DNA of 64,000 nt from Methyloversatilis thermotolerans (lineage in GTDB: Bacteria > Pseudomonadota > Gammaproteobacteria > Burkholderiales > Rhodocyclaceae). Shown one piece after another: positions 1 to 9,288 of the stretch. The position numbers and the translations under genes were made by a program. The DNA lies in assembly GCF_000372885.1 (NCBI RefSeq), contig NZ_KB889967.1, positions 3,051,430-3,115,429 on the forward strand. The letters run 5' to 3'. Numbering within the stretch: the first letter of the stretch is position 1; the number at the start of each line of letters is the position of its first letter. The notes beneath the pieces were generated by a model, which was not told where the DNA came from, did no database searches, and saw only the letters and a list, made by a program, of their open reading frames with translations.

Positions 1-235
1 GCGGCGGATGCCGGCCGCCCGGCTTCGTTCAAGGCCGCATCGCGGGCAAGCCCGCTCCCACGAAACCCTGGCCCCGCTCACGTTTGTCGCGAGATTCCGT
101 GGGAGCGGCCTCTGGCCGCGATGCGGCGGATGCAGGCCGCCCGGCTTCGTTCCAGGCTGCATCGCGGGCAAGCCCGCTCCTACGAAACCCCGGCTCCGTT
201 CACGGTCCGGGCGAGTTCTTGCGGGCGGCAGGCGG
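1..235. repeat. Palindromic (REP-like) repeat copies
   Basis: Two copies of a repeat made of two alternating hairpins: GCGGGCAAGCCCGC (near 46 and 166) and a GCGGCC-AGA-GGCCGC type stem (near 105). They are spaced by conserved linkers containing CGAAACCCTGGC/CGAAACCCCGGC. It is the same family as the long array at 30960-32085, in the opposite orientation. No gene is supported here; the open frames that cross it are repeat-encoded and implausible. Confidence 0.8.
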
Positions 236-243
236 TGGCTCGA

Positions 244-1827
244 TCAGGCGGCTGTCGAAGGCAGTTCCGTTTCGGTGTCACCCAGCGTGAAACAGAAGGT
301 GGCGCCCTTGCCCGGTTCGGCGCGCGCCCAGACACGTCCGTTGTGGCGGCGCACGATGCGCTGGACCAGCGCCAGACCGATGCCGGTGCCTTCGAATTCG
401 CCGTCGCGGTGCAGTCTCGCGAACGGAGTGAACAGCTTGTCCGCGTGCGCCATGTCGAAACCGACGCCATTGTCGCGCACATAGATGACCGCCTGCTGGC
501 CACGGCCCTCGGCGCCGACCTCGATGACCGGATCGTCGACCGGGCCGGAAAACTTCCACGCGTTGCGCAGCAGGTTGTCGAGTGCGATGCGCAGCAGGCC
601 GACATCACCTGCCACCAGCATGCCTGGCTGTATGTTGATCGTGCTCTTTCGCTGCGGATCGCTGGCGCGCAGCGCGTCCGCCAGGTCCTGCGCGATGGCG
701 CTCAGGTCGGCAGGCTGACGCTGCAAGGGCAGGCGCGTTACGCGCGACAGCTCGAGCAGATCGTCCACCAGATGCTCCATGCGCAGCGCGGCACGCAGGA
801 TGCGCGCCAGCGCATCGAAGGTCGCGGGCGACAGACCGGACACATCCGGTCGCATCAGTTCGGATTCGAGCACGCTGGCAAAGCCGTGTATCGACCGCAA
901 GGGGCCGCGCAGATCGTGCGACACCGAGTAGCTGAAGCTTTCCAGTTCCTCGAACGCGGCGCGCAGGCTGGAAGTGCGGCTGCGCACGCGTTCATCCAGT
1001 TCATGATTCAGCGCGCGCAGTTCCTCCTCGGCGCGCACCTGCCGGCTCACGTCGCGCGCGCTGCCGCGGTAACCGCCCGTGCGGCCGCTGGCGTCCTTCC
1101 ACGGCCGGCCGGAGAGCGCCATGATGCGCACGCCGCCGTCCTGCTGTCGCCAGTCGATCACGATGTCGCGGAACGGGCGGAACTCGGAGGCGAGCTGCGC
1201 CAGATCGTCGTGCCGTTGCGGACCGGGACGGCGCATTGCGAACAAGGCATTGAGCGTGAGCCCGCGCAAGGGCCAGGCACCTTCCGAGGTGTAGACGATG
1301 ATCCCGTCGGCGTCGGTTTCCCAGAACCAGTCGGCCGCCGCTTCGGCGAAATCGCGCAAGCGGGTGCGCTCGGCCTCGAGTTCGCCTATTTTCTTGTCCA
1401 GCTTGTCGCGCAGGCGTTCGGCATACAGGGCATCCACCTCCCCCGCCTGGGTCCGCTTCGCGCGGGTGTTGCCCAGGGTTTCCAGTTCCGCCACCAGCTT
1501 GTCGATCTCGCACGGCTTGACCAGGAAAAGGTCGGCGCCGAGCCGGTAAGCCAGTTCCTCGTCGCGCCGGTCGGTGAAGGTGGCGGTGTAGAAGGCGAAT
1601 GGCGTGGCCGACAACTGGGGATGAGCGCGCACCGCGCGACAGAAACCATAGCCATCGAGGTCGGGCATCAGGATGTCGGACACGATGAGATCGGGCGGCC
1701 GCGCGAGCGCCTGTTCGAGCGCCGTGCGTCCGTCGGGTGCCGAACGCACGGCGTGACCACGTGCCTCCAGCGCTGCACACAACATCAGGCGAGAGTTCTC
1801 GTCGTCTTCCGCAATCAGGATGTCCAT
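244..1827 (-). CDS. Receiver-PAS-histidine kinase hybrid
   Basis: A 527-residue cytoplasmic two-component protein. An N-terminal receiver domain (about 1-120) has the phospho-acceptor Asp51 and the conserved Lys104. A coiled linker follows, then a PAS domain (about 155-265), a HisKA domain with His304 in VSHDLRGPLRS, and a HATPase with an N-box (DNLLRNAWKF) and G boxes (DNGVGFD, GTGIGLAL). There are no membrane segments. The kinase most resembles phytochrome-like or bacteriophytochrome-associated HisKA kinases in its HDLRGPL H-box, but no chromophore domain is present. Its ATG shares one base with the stop of the response regulator gene upstream (TGATG), so it is the last gene of a three-gene operon. 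The input signal cannot be read from the sequence. Confidence 0.85.
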   Translation of the reverse strand: MDILIAEDDENSRLMLCAALEARGHAVRSAPDGRTALEQALARPPDLIVSDILMPDLDGYGFCRAVRAHPQLSATPFAFYTATFTDRRDEELAYRLGADLFLVKPCEIDKLVAELETLGNTRAKRTQAGEVDALYAERLRDKLDKKIGELEAERTRLRDFAEAAADWFWETDADGIIVYTSEGAWPLRGLTLNALFAMRRPGPQRHDDLAQLASEFRPFRDIVIDWRQQDGGVRIMALSGRPWKDASGRTGGYRGSARDVSRQVRAEEELRALNHELDERVRSRTSSLRAAFEELESFSYSVSHDLRGPLRSIHGFASVLESELMRPDVSGLSPATFDALARILRAALRMEHLVDDLLELSRVTRLPLQRQPADLSAIAQDLADALRASDPQRKSTINIQPGMLVAGDVGLLRIALDNLLRNAWKFSGPVDDPVIEVGAEGRGQQAVIYVRDNGVGFDMAHADKLFTPFARLHRDGEFEGTGIGLALVQRIVRRHNGRVWARAEPGKGATFCFTLGDTETELPSTAA

Positions 1828-2195
1828 CAGGCTTGGGCCAGCACGTCTTCTATCTGGGTCATGACCCGCAGCGGGTCTATGGGTTTTTCTATGTAGCCGT
1901 TGCAGCCGGCCGCCAGCACCCTCTCCCGGTCGCCGGCCATGGCGAACGAGGTGATCGCGATCATCGGGATGGGCGGCGCAGTTTCGCCTGCGCGGATGCG
2001 CCGGGCAACCTCGATGCCATCGATGTCGGGGAGCTGTATGTCCAGCAGGATGAAATCGGGGCGTTCGCGCAAGGCCTCGGCCACGCCGTCGAGGCCGGTC
2101 ATCGCGCTGCGGGTCGCGTAGCCGCGGGCATTCAGGATGAACGAGATCAGTTCGAGGTTATTGTCGTTGTCCTCGATCACCAGCGCGGTCTTCAC
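1827..2195 (-). CDS. Single-domain response regulator (CheY/DivK type)
   Basis: A 122-residue stand-alone receiver domain. The acidic pocket (IEDND), phospho-acceptor Asp52 in LLDIQLPDIDG, Thr/Ser switch (AITSFAM) and Lys in YIEKPIDP are all present. It has no output domain, so it probably acts in a phosphorelay or by protein contact. Its start overlaps the stop of the large sensor kinase by 4 bp (ATGA) and its stop touches the start of the hybrid kinase. This is a tight relay operon in which both kinases are plausible partners. Confidence 0.9.
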   Translation of the reverse strand: MKTALVIEDNDNNLELISFILNARGYATRSAMTGLDGVAEALRERPDFILLDIQLPDIDGIEVARRIRAGETAPPIPMIAITSFAMAGDRERVLAAGCNGYIEKPIDPLRVMTQIEDVLAQA

Positions 2196-5173
2196 GGTCG
2201 CGCACCCTCCGCGGCCCGACCCGAGCCCTCGCGCGGGATGCGCAGCGTGAAGCGGCTGCCCACCCCCGGTGTGCTGTGTACATCGACGCCGCCAGCCAGC
2301 AGTTCGGTGGCGATCTTGCGGGTCAGGTACAGCCCCAGTCCGGTGCCCGGTGTCTTGACCCGCAGATGGGAATCGATGCGCTCGAAAGGCTGGAAAAGCC
2401 GCGCCAGACCGGCTTCGTCAACGCCGATCCCGGTATCCTCGACGCTGATGTCGAGCCAGCTTCCGTGCACACTTGCCTCCACGCGGATTCGTCCTTCAAC
2501 GGTGTACTTTACCGCGTTGCTGGTGAAATTCAGTACGCATTGCAACAGGCGGCGGCGGTCGGCGCGCACCATGAGCCCGGGCGGCACCTGCACCTCGACC
2601 GCCAGCTTCTTCTCGCGCGCCCCCGGCATGACGGTCTGTATCGCCTCGTCGATCATTTTCTCGACCTCGAAAGTTTCCTCGAACACGTCGATGAAACCGG
2701 CTTCGATCTTGGAAATGTCGATCACGTCGGTGATCAGCGCGAGCAGGTGACGGGCCGAACCATAGACGCGGCCGAGCTGGTCGCGCTGGCGTTCGTTCAG
2801 TTCGCCGGCCATGCCGGCCAGCACCACGCCGGTGAAGCCGATGATGGAATTGAGCGGCGTGCGCAGTTCGTGCGACATGGAGGCGATGAACATGGATTTC
2901 AGCCGGTCCAGATCCTTCAGCCTTTCGTTGGCGCGCGCGAGCTCGGCCGTGCGTTCGGACACCCGCTGTTCCAGCGTTTCGTTCGCCTCGCGCAGAGCCA
3001 GTTCGGTCTGCTTGATCGCCGTGATGTCACGCAGCAGGCTGGAAATGTAGAGCAGGCGTCCGTCGGCATCGCGATGCGCAACCCGCACCGCAGACACCGG
3101 GCGCACGCCGCCGACCGGCGTCTTGAGCTCGATCTCGCCGACCCAGATGCCGTCCCTGAGCACTGCCGGCAACTGCACCTCGAGGTAATGGCGGTACATG
3201 TCCGGCGTATACAGGTCGCGCACCCGCATGTCGGTCGGCAGTTCGCCGCCGTCGCTCAGGCCCAGCGTGCGGCGGGCCGCCAGGTTCAGATATCTGAAGC
3301 GCAGTTCGGTGTCGACCGTGGACACATAGTCGGGCGTCGCATCCAGGATGGCGGACAGCCGGTCCTGCTCGCGCTGCATGTCACGCCGCGCGCGTGCCAC
3401 CAGGAAGCGGCCGAGCAGGGTGGCGATCTCGCCCGCGAAGCGCACTTCGTCGTGCGCCCAGTCGCGCGTCCCCCCGTCGTGTTCGATGCAGACGACGCCG
3501 GCCAGTCGCCCATCGAGGAAGACCGGTGCGTCCAGCATGGCCTCGATGCCGGCATCGTTCAGGTAGAGCGACGCGAACTCGCGGGTCTGCGCACAGGCGC
3601 GCGCATCGTTGGCCACCACCGGCTGGCCGCCACGCAAGGCGTCGAAGTAGCCCGGATAGTCGGCAACGGCGAGCCGGCTTCCGGCCTGGTGGGCCTGCAG
3701 TCCGGAGCGGTCGTGCAGTGCGCGACGATCGAACAGATCCAGGCACACCAGATGCATCTGGTCCGCATCGAGTTGCCACACGCTGACGCGGATGACCGAG
3801 AGTGCCTCGGACACCGCCTCGGTCAGCACACACAGCCCCAGTTCGTCGCCCACCGAAAGCAGCGGATCGACACCGAGCCGCAGCATCGCCGCGAGCTGCT
3901 TCTCCTGGCGCTCGAGCCGCTCGCGCTGTTCCTGCCGCGCACGCAGATCGTCGGTCACGTCGATGAAAGTCGCCTGCACCGCGCGCTCGCCGTCCCACAT
4001 GACGTGACGCACCATGGAATCCAGCGTACGACGGCTGCAGTCCTGGCGTATCACGTCGAGCTGCATCGGCAGCATGCGTCCGGCGGCGAGCTGGCGGCGG
4101 CTCTGCTCGCTGGAAATGCGTGCCAGATCGTCCGGCACGACAATGCCGGCAAGCGAACGCTGCGCCATCAGGTCGGCCACCGAGTGGAAACCCAGCAGTT
4201 CGGCCGCGCGCCGGTTGGCGTACAGCGGCCGGAATTCGCGATGGATCAGGATGCCCTGGATGGAACCATCGACCAGATCGAGCAACTGGGCCTCGCGGGT
4301 GCGCGCCCGGCGCGAGGCGGTGGCCCGTTCGCTCAGCGTGATGGACAGCGAATACACGGCGACCGACATGGCGATGAGGAAGGTCTGCAGCAGCAGCAGT
4401 GCGCGCAGCGGCGTTTCGTTGCCGAACGGACCGGTGCCGTTCCGGGTGCCGTACAGCGCCAGCAGATTCATCAGCACCAGCAGCAGCGCCATCCAGCGCA
4501 CTTTGAGCGTGATCGCCGCCCACACCAGCACGGCGGGCAGCACCAGCATATAGGGCTCGGGACCGTCGAACAGGCGCAGAAAGATGGCGGCGGCCACCGC
4601 AAGCGCGATCAGCATCCACGGCAGCGCACGCGGCAGATCCGCCGGCACGCGTCGCCACACATGCACACCGCTCCAGCCGGCGACCAATTGCACCACCAGC
4701 AGCGCGCCGGCAAACTGGGCGGCCGCGTGCAAGGTCCAGTCGGACAGAGGGAGACCTTCATCCGGCGACCACGCATCCACCGCCGCATGCAGGATGGCCA
4801 CCGCCAGCGCGGCCCCGAGGAACCAGCCGTAGTGGTCGGCCCGCATGCGCGGAAAGGGCTGCAGCGGATAGGTGCGCAGCACGCGTACCGCCGCCACCAG
4901 CACGACGCCCAGCGCAAGCGCGTGGGCGATCGCCGGCAACGGCGACCCGCCGTGCATCAGCGACAGCAACCCATCGGCCAGCGCAGCGGGCAGCACATGC
5001 AGCGGTCCGAACATCAGTATCGCGGAGAACGCGACACCCAGCCGGATCTGCAGTACCGGGGGCTGGCCTTCGCTCAGGCCGAGCATGGGATCGATCAGCC
5101 CCGCCGCCACACAGGCCACGAGTGTCAGCAACAGGGCAGGAAGCTGCAGCAGGGCGCGCGACAATGCGGACAC
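2192..5173 (-). CDS. Multidomain membrane sensor histidine kinase (MASE1-like/PAS/GAF/PAS)
   Basis: A 993-residue sensor kinase read from a GTG start. About 285 N-terminal residues form a block of roughly eight to ten hydrophobic segments resembling a MASE1-type sensor. Then come a PAS domain (about 295-410), a GAF domain (about 440-600), a second PAS domain with PAC (about 605-730), a coiled coil, HisKA with the H-box SMSHELRTPLNSIIGF, and a HATPase with an N-box (NFTSNAVKYT) and G boxes (VEDTGIGVDEAG, GTGLGLYL). It lacks its own receiver; two receivers are supplied by the next two genes, which overlap it. It is first in the operon, opposite the chaN-like gene across a 197-bp intergenic gap. 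The ligand is unknown. Confidence 0.85.
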   Translation of the reverse strand: MSALSRALLQLPALLLTLVACVAAGLIDPMLGLSEGQPPVLQIRLGVAFSAILMFGPLHVLPAALADGLLSLMHGGSPLPAIAHALALGVVLVAAVRVLRTYPLQPFPRMRADHYGWFLGAALAVAILHAAVDAWSPDEGLPLSDWTLHAAAQFAGALLVVQLVAGWSGVHVWRRVPADLPRALPWMLIALAVAAAIFLRLFDGPEPYMLVLPAVLVWAAITLKVRWMALLLVLMNLLALYGTRNGTGPFGNETPLRALLLLQTFLIAMSVAVYSLSITLSERATASRRARTREAQLLDLVDGSIQGILIHREFRPLYANRRAAELLGFHSVADLMAQRSLAGIVVPDDLARISSEQSRRQLAAGRMLPMQLDVIRQDCSRRTLDSMVRHVMWDGERAVQATFIDVTDDLRARQEQRERLERQEKQLAAMLRLGVDPLLSVGDELGLCVLTEAVSEALSVIRVSVWQLDADQMHLVCLDLFDRRALHDRSGLQAHQAGSRLAVADYPGYFDALRGGQPVVANDARACAQTREFASLYLNDAGIEAMLDAPVFLDGRLAGVVCIEHDGGTRDWAHDEVRFAGEIATLLGRFLVARARRDMQREQDRLSAILDATPDYVSTVDTELRFRYLNLAARRTLGLSDGGELPTDMRVRDLYTPDMYRHYLEVQLPAVLRDGIWVGEIELKTPVGGVRPVSAVRVAHRDADGRLLYISSLLRDITAIKQTELALREANETLEQRVSERTAELARANERLKDLDRLKSMFIASMSHELRTPLNSIIGFTGVVLAGMAGELNERQRDQLGRVYGSARHLLALITDVIDISKIEAGFIDVFEETFEVEKMIDEAIQTVMPGAREKKLAVEVQVPPGLMVRADRRRLLQCVLNFTSNAVKYTVEGRIRVEASVHGSWLDISVEDTGIGVDEAGLARLFQPFERIDSHLRVKTPGTGLGLYLTRKIATELLAGGVDVHSTPGVGSRFTLRIPREGSGRAAEGARP

Positions 5174-5370
5174 GATGGGGCTGCGTGCGATGGACCGGTC
5201 GCCATGTTAGGGTCTGTTGCGGCGAATTTCATCCGCTGATTGCGTTCCGGCGTGACGTCGGCCCGGTCAGCAGCGTCCGGCCGACCGGGAACGAAGGCGT
5301 GTGTCGCCCGTCCACGCACCGGCGCCGCGTGGCGCCACCCGCTCCAAGCATGTCGTTCCGGGAGAATGCC

Positions 5371-6255
5371 GTGAATCTTGCCTCCACCCTGGCCACCTGG
5401 CTGCTGTGTTGCGTACCGGCCTGCGCGAGTGCCGCGTCCTGCGTGCCCGCCGGACGCTGGGTGGAACCGGGCGCGGGGGAAATCCCGGCCGAGCAGGTAT
5501 TTGCGCAGGCCAGCCAGCAGACCGTACTGCTGCTGGGCGAGAAGCACGATGTCGCGGCGCATCATCAATGGCAGCTCGACACGCTGCGCACGCTGAAGAA
5601 CTTGCGGCCGCAACTGGTGATCGGACTGGAAATGCTGCCACGCAGCGCGCAACCGGTACTCGATGCGTGGGTGCGCGGCGAACTCGACGAAGTCACGCTG
5701 TTCCGGCTCGCCGACTGGAACAAGGCCTGGGGCGTGCCGTCGGCGCTGTATGTCGACATTTTCCGTTTCGCGCGCGAACAACGCATTCCGATGCATGCAC
5801 TCAACATCGACCGTTCCATCGTGCGCGAGGTGTCGCGCAGCGGATTGGCCGGCGTGCCGCGCGAGCGGCGCGAGGGCGTGGGCGATCCGGCCGCGCCGGA
5901 CGCCGACTATCGCGCCTGGCTGGAGGAAATATGGCGCGGCCATGTCGCCCACGCACGCGGTGGCGACGCCGCGCGCGAGCGCTTCATCGAAGGACAGTTG
6001 CTGTGGGACCGCGCCATGGCCGAAGCGCTGGCGGATGCGGCGCGGTCACATCCGCAGGCGCTGGTGATCGGCCTCATGGGCAGCGGCCACATCGTGCACG
6101 GCCATGGCGTGGAACATCAGTTGCGTGCGCTCGGCCTGCCCGCCGTCGGCAGCCTGCTGCCGTGGGACGACCATGCGGATTGCGACGATCTGGTGCGCGG
6201 CCTGGCCGACGGCGTGTATGGCCTGGAGTCGCCGCGGCACGAGGCGCGCCAGTGA
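5371..6255 (+). CDS. ChaN family (haem-binding uptake, Tiki-like) protein
   Basis: About 294 residues. The GTG start at 5371 is chosen because GGAG lies 6 bp before it and it opens directly into a signal peptide ending near ACASAASC. An ATG at 5350 is in frame but has no ribosome site. Family hallmarks are VLLLGEKHDVAAHHQWQ near the N terminus, a central GLEMLPRS, and GSGHIVHGHGVEHQL near the C terminus; these give the His/Glu cluster of the ChaN/Tiki fold. ChaN proteins are periplasmic or outer-membrane-associated and have been linked to haem or iron handling. The stop overlaps the next start (GTGA), indicating co-expression with the peptidase. Confidence 0.8.
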   Translation: MNLASTLATWLLCCVPACASAASCVPAGRWVEPGAGEIPAEQVFAQASQQTVLLLGEKHDVAAHHQWQLDTLRTLKNLRPQLVIGLEMLPRSAQPVLDAWVRGELDEVTLFRLADWNKAWGVPSALYVDIFRFAREQRIPMHALNIDRSIVREVSRSGLAGVPRERREGVGDPAAPDADYRAWLEEIWRGHVAHARGGDAARERFIEGQLLWDRAMAEALADAARSHPQALVIGLMGSGHIVHGHGVEHQLRALGLPAVGSLLPWDDHADCDDLVRGLADGVYGLESPRHEARQ

Positions 6256-8267
6256 CGACGGTTCGCGTCGGCCTGGCACTGCTGCTCGCAGCCTCGTGCG
6301 CCCGCGCAGCCCCCGGCTGCGATATCGAACTGTCGCTCGACCCGGCCACGCACAGCGCGCGCGCGCATGGGCGCTTCATGCTGGCGGCGGGCGAAGGCGT
6401 CGCGCTGCGCATGGATGCGCGGCATCCGATCCACACGCTGGAGGTCGACGGACGGCCGCATGCGACAACTGCTCGTGACGGGCTGTGGCAGATCGACCTG
6501 ACGCCAGCGCCCGGCCCGCGCACGCTGACGCTGAAGTGGACCCTCACCGGCGATGCGATGGCAAGCGGCCAGCGTCATCGCGACACGCTGACCGATTTCG
6601 CGCTGCGCATCGATGAAACCGGCAGCTTCCTGCCCGCCCAGGCCGGGTGGTATCCGCTGCCGATGGACGGCGAACGGGTGGCACTGCATCGCTGCAGCGT
6701 GCGGATCGACCTGCCGGCCGGCCAGCGCGCAGTGAGCACCGGCGAGCGGGTGAGCGAACAGCTCGACGGCGCGCGCCGCCGCCTGGTGTGGCAGCAGGAG
6801 GCCGATGGCGAAGGGCTGGATGTGATGGCCGGCCCGTGGCAGGAAACGCTGCGCAGCGTGCGTTCGATCGACGGGCGCAACATCGAGCTGGCCACGCTGT
6901 TCCCGGCCGCACTGGCCGGCGAGGCGGCGGGTTATCTCGACGCGGCGGCCGACGCGCTGGCCCGCTACGAGGCACGCATCGGTGCCTATCCCTATCGCCG
7001 CTTCACCATCGCCGCATCGCCGACGCCCACCGGTTTCGGCATGGCCGGGCTGACCTATCTCGGCAGCGAGGTGCTGCGCCTGCCCTTCATCCGCCACACC
7101 TCGCTGCCGCACGAGGTGCTGCACAACTGGTGGGGCAATGGCGTGTATGTCGATCCGGACAGCGGCAACTGGAGCGAGGGGCTCACCACCTTCATGGCCG
7201 ACTACGCGCAGCGTGAAGCGCAGGGCGAGGACGCGGCGCGCGCCATGCGGCTGGACTGGCTGCGCGGCCTGTCGGCGCTGCCGGACGCCAGCCAGGGCAC
7301 GCTGGCGGCGTTCCGCGGCCGTACCCACGACGCCTCGCAGGCGGTCGGCTACCACAAGGCGGCGCTGGTGTTCCTGATGCTGCGCGACGAGCTGGGTGAG
7401 GAAGCGTTCGCGCGGGCGCTGCGCGACTTCTGGCAGCAACAGCGCTTCCGGCGCGCGAGCTGGACGACGCTGCAGGACAGTTTCGAGCGCAGCTCGGGCC
7501 GCAAGCTGGGCGCCTTGTTCGAACAATGGATACGGCGCGCCGGCCTGCCCGCGCTGTCGCTGCACGACCTGCGCGCACAGCCGGGCGCGGTGACGCTGAC
7601 GCTGCGGCAGGCCGGCCCGGCCTATGCGCTGACCGTGCCGCTCGCGCTGCGCGATACCGGCGACGGCAGCACGCGCATCGAGAAGATCGCGCTGCGCGGA
7701 ACGGACACCTCTGTGCAGCTCGGACTGACGCGCTGTGCCGATATCGCGCTCGACCCCGATTTCCGCCTCGCGCGCCGGCTGGCCGCTGGCGAAGCGCCAC
7801 CGATACTGCGCGAGGCGACGCTGGATCCGGCGCTCACGGTGACCGTGCTCGATGACGGTGACACGCGCCTGCGCGCGGCGGCGGAAGGCTTGCTCGACGA
7901 CTGGCTGGACCGTCGCCCGCCCCGTCCCGGCGCCGACAGCCCGCCTGGCAGCGAGGCACGACTGGTGGTCGGCAGCACTGCGGCGCTCGATCGCTGGTTG
8001 CGCAGGCACAACTTGCCGGCGCGCCCGCACGACGGGGAGGTGGTGGCCTGGGCGATGCGCGCCCCGCAAGGGGGCGTGCTGGCGCTGGTGGCCGCGCGCG
8101 ACGCCGATGCGCTGGCTGCCGCCCGACGCGGACTGCCGCACTACGGACAGCAGGGCTGGGTGGTGTTGCGCGGCGGCCGCGCGGTCGAACGCGGACAGTG
8201 GCCGGCCGCACCGCGCTGGACGCGAATCTGCCCGGCCAATGCCCCGGCCGCGCTCAGCGCACGATGA
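6252..8267 (+). CDS. M1-family metallopeptidase, exported
   Basis: A 671-residue protein starting at GTG inside the GTGA overlap with the upstream gene. It begins with a signal peptide (cleavage near CARAAPG). The zinc site is HEVLHNWWGN followed 18 residues later by the Glu of WSEGLTTF, the HExxH-x18-E pattern of gluzincin M1 peptidases. GFGMAGLTYLG stands where the GAMEN exopeptidase motif normally lies, so aminopeptidase specificity is uncertain. The distal 150 residues are a less conserved domain. Its 3' end overlaps the convergent rlpA gene by 14 bp. Confidence 0.82.
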   Translation: MTTVRVGLALLLAASCARAAPGCDIELSLDPATHSARAHGRFMLAAGEGVALRMDARHPIHTLEVDGRPHATTARDGLWQIDLTPAPGPRTLTLKWTLTGDAMASGQRHRDTLTDFALRIDETGSFLPAQAGWYPLPMDGERVALHRCSVRIDLPAGQRAVSTGERVSEQLDGARRRLVWQQEADGEGLDVMAGPWQETLRSVRSIDGRNIELATLFPAALAGEAAGYLDAAADALARYEARIGAYPYRRFTIAASPTPTGFGMAGLTYLGSEVLRLPFIRHTSLPHEVLHNWWGNGVYVDPDSGNWSEGLTTFMADYAQREAQGEDAARAMRLDWLRGLSALPDASQGTLAAFRGRTHDASQAVGYHKAALVFLMLRDELGEEAFARALRDFWQQQRFRRASWTTLQDSFERSSGRKLGALFEQWIRRAGLPALSLHDLRAQPGAVTLTLRQAGPAYALTVPLALRDTGDGSTRIEKIALRGTDTSVQLGLTRCADIALDPDFRLARRLAAGEAPPILREATLDPALTVTVLDDGDTRLRAAAEGLLDDWLDRRPPRPGADSPPGSEARLVVGSTAALDRWLRRHNLPARPHDGEVVAWAMRAPQGGVLALVAARDADALAAARRGLPHYGQQGWVVLRGGRAVERGQWPAAPRWTRICPANAPAALSAR

Positions 8268-9288
8268 GCAGCGCTTCCAGGCCCAGCCGTTCGCGCAGTT
8301 CGCGCGCCGCGGATTCCGCGGCGTCGCGGCTGGCGAACGGGCCGGCCTGCACGCGGTGACGGCTGCCTTCGCTGGTCACGCGCAGCCGCTCGGCCCAGTC
8401 GGCCAGGCCATCGGCGACGCGCCGGCTGAGCGCCTGCGCATTGTCCAGCGCCGCGAAGGCGCCCAGTTGCAGCCAGTGCCGGCCGGACGCCTCCGCTGTG
8501 GCGGCCGTTCCGTCGCGCGCCAGTGCGGCGATGGCGTCGTCCGTGGCCGGGACCTCCGCCGGTGCGGATCGCACGCGTTCCGGCCGGCCGGCGGCGCGAC
8601 GCGCCAGCAGGTCGGCCGCGCTGCCTTCCGGAAATACCGCCTCGACCTCGACCTCGGCACTGCCGTCATTCACATAGCCCAGCTTGGCCGCCGCCGTCCA
8701 TGACAGATCGATCACCCGGCCCGGCTTGAACGGACCGCGGTCGTTGATGCGCACCACGACCGAGCGGCCGCTCGCCAGGTGGGTGACGCGCGCATAGCTC
8801 GGAATGGGCAGCGTGGCATGCGCGGCCGTCATGCCGTACATGTCGTAGGGCTCGCCGCTGGAGGTCTTCTGGCCGTGAAACTTGCGGCCGTACCAGGAGC
8901 CGCGGCCGCGCTGCCGGAACGGCTGCGCTTCGGTCATCGGCACGAACTGCATGCCGAGCGCGGTATAGGGACGGTTGGCGAAACGATGCAGCGGTTCATC
9001 GCGCGGCACGGCATCCGGAATGGCGGCCAGCGCGGCCGCGTCCAGCGGGTTGTCGCCGGGGCCGTCATCCAGGTAGTAGCCGCCGCCGGCCGGCCGGCGC
9101 GGTGCCGTGGGCGCACTGACCGGCGCTGACGGCGCGGGCGCATCCAGCGCGGCATCGTCGCGGGGCGACGGCGCACCGGACGCGGCGTCGGGGGTGGAGA
9201 CCGGCGTGCCGGCGCAGGCCGCCAGCAACAGCAGCAGGGGCGCCAGCAGCAGCGCGCATGGCGCGCCGGTTCGCAGCGGACCGATCAC
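8254..9288 (-). CDS. rlpA: RlpA septal-ring lytic transglycosylase, lipoprotein
   Basis: A 344-residue lipoprotein. The GTG start at 9288 overlaps the rodA stop (GTGA) and opens into a lipoprotein signal with lipobox LLAAC. The double-psi beta-barrel RlpA domain contains GRGSWYGRKFHGQKTSSGE and VRINDRGPFKPGRVIDLS with the catalytic-type Asp. A C-terminal SPOR domain (last about 75 residues) would bind denuded septal peptidoglycan. RlpA cleaves naked glycan strands and helps daughter-cell separation. It is the last gene of the rod-shape operon, the usual place for it in proteobacteria. Confidence 0.92.
   Translation of the reverse strand: MIGPLRTGAPCALLLAPLLLLLAACAGTPVSTPDAASGAPSPRDDAALDAPAPSAPVSAPTAPRRPAGGGYYLDDGPGDNPLDAAALAAIPDAVPRDEPLHRFANRPYTALGMQFVPMTEAQPFRQRGRGSWYGRKFHGQKTSSGEPYDMYGMTAAHATLPIPSYARVTHLASGRSVVVRINDRGPFKPGRVIDLSWTAAAKLGYVNDGSAEVEVEAVFPEGSAADLLARRAAGRPERVRSAPAEVPATDDAIAALARDGTAATAEASGRHWLQLGAFAALDNAQALSRRVADGLADWAERLRVTSEGSRHRVQAGPFASRDAAESAARELRERLGLEALLIVR

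Noticed and set aside
2276-5239. A 987-codon frame antisense to the large sensor kinase
   Set aside because: A high-GC shadow frame; the minus-strand protein has complete kinase motifs, whereas this frame has low-complexity His/Gln-rich sequence.
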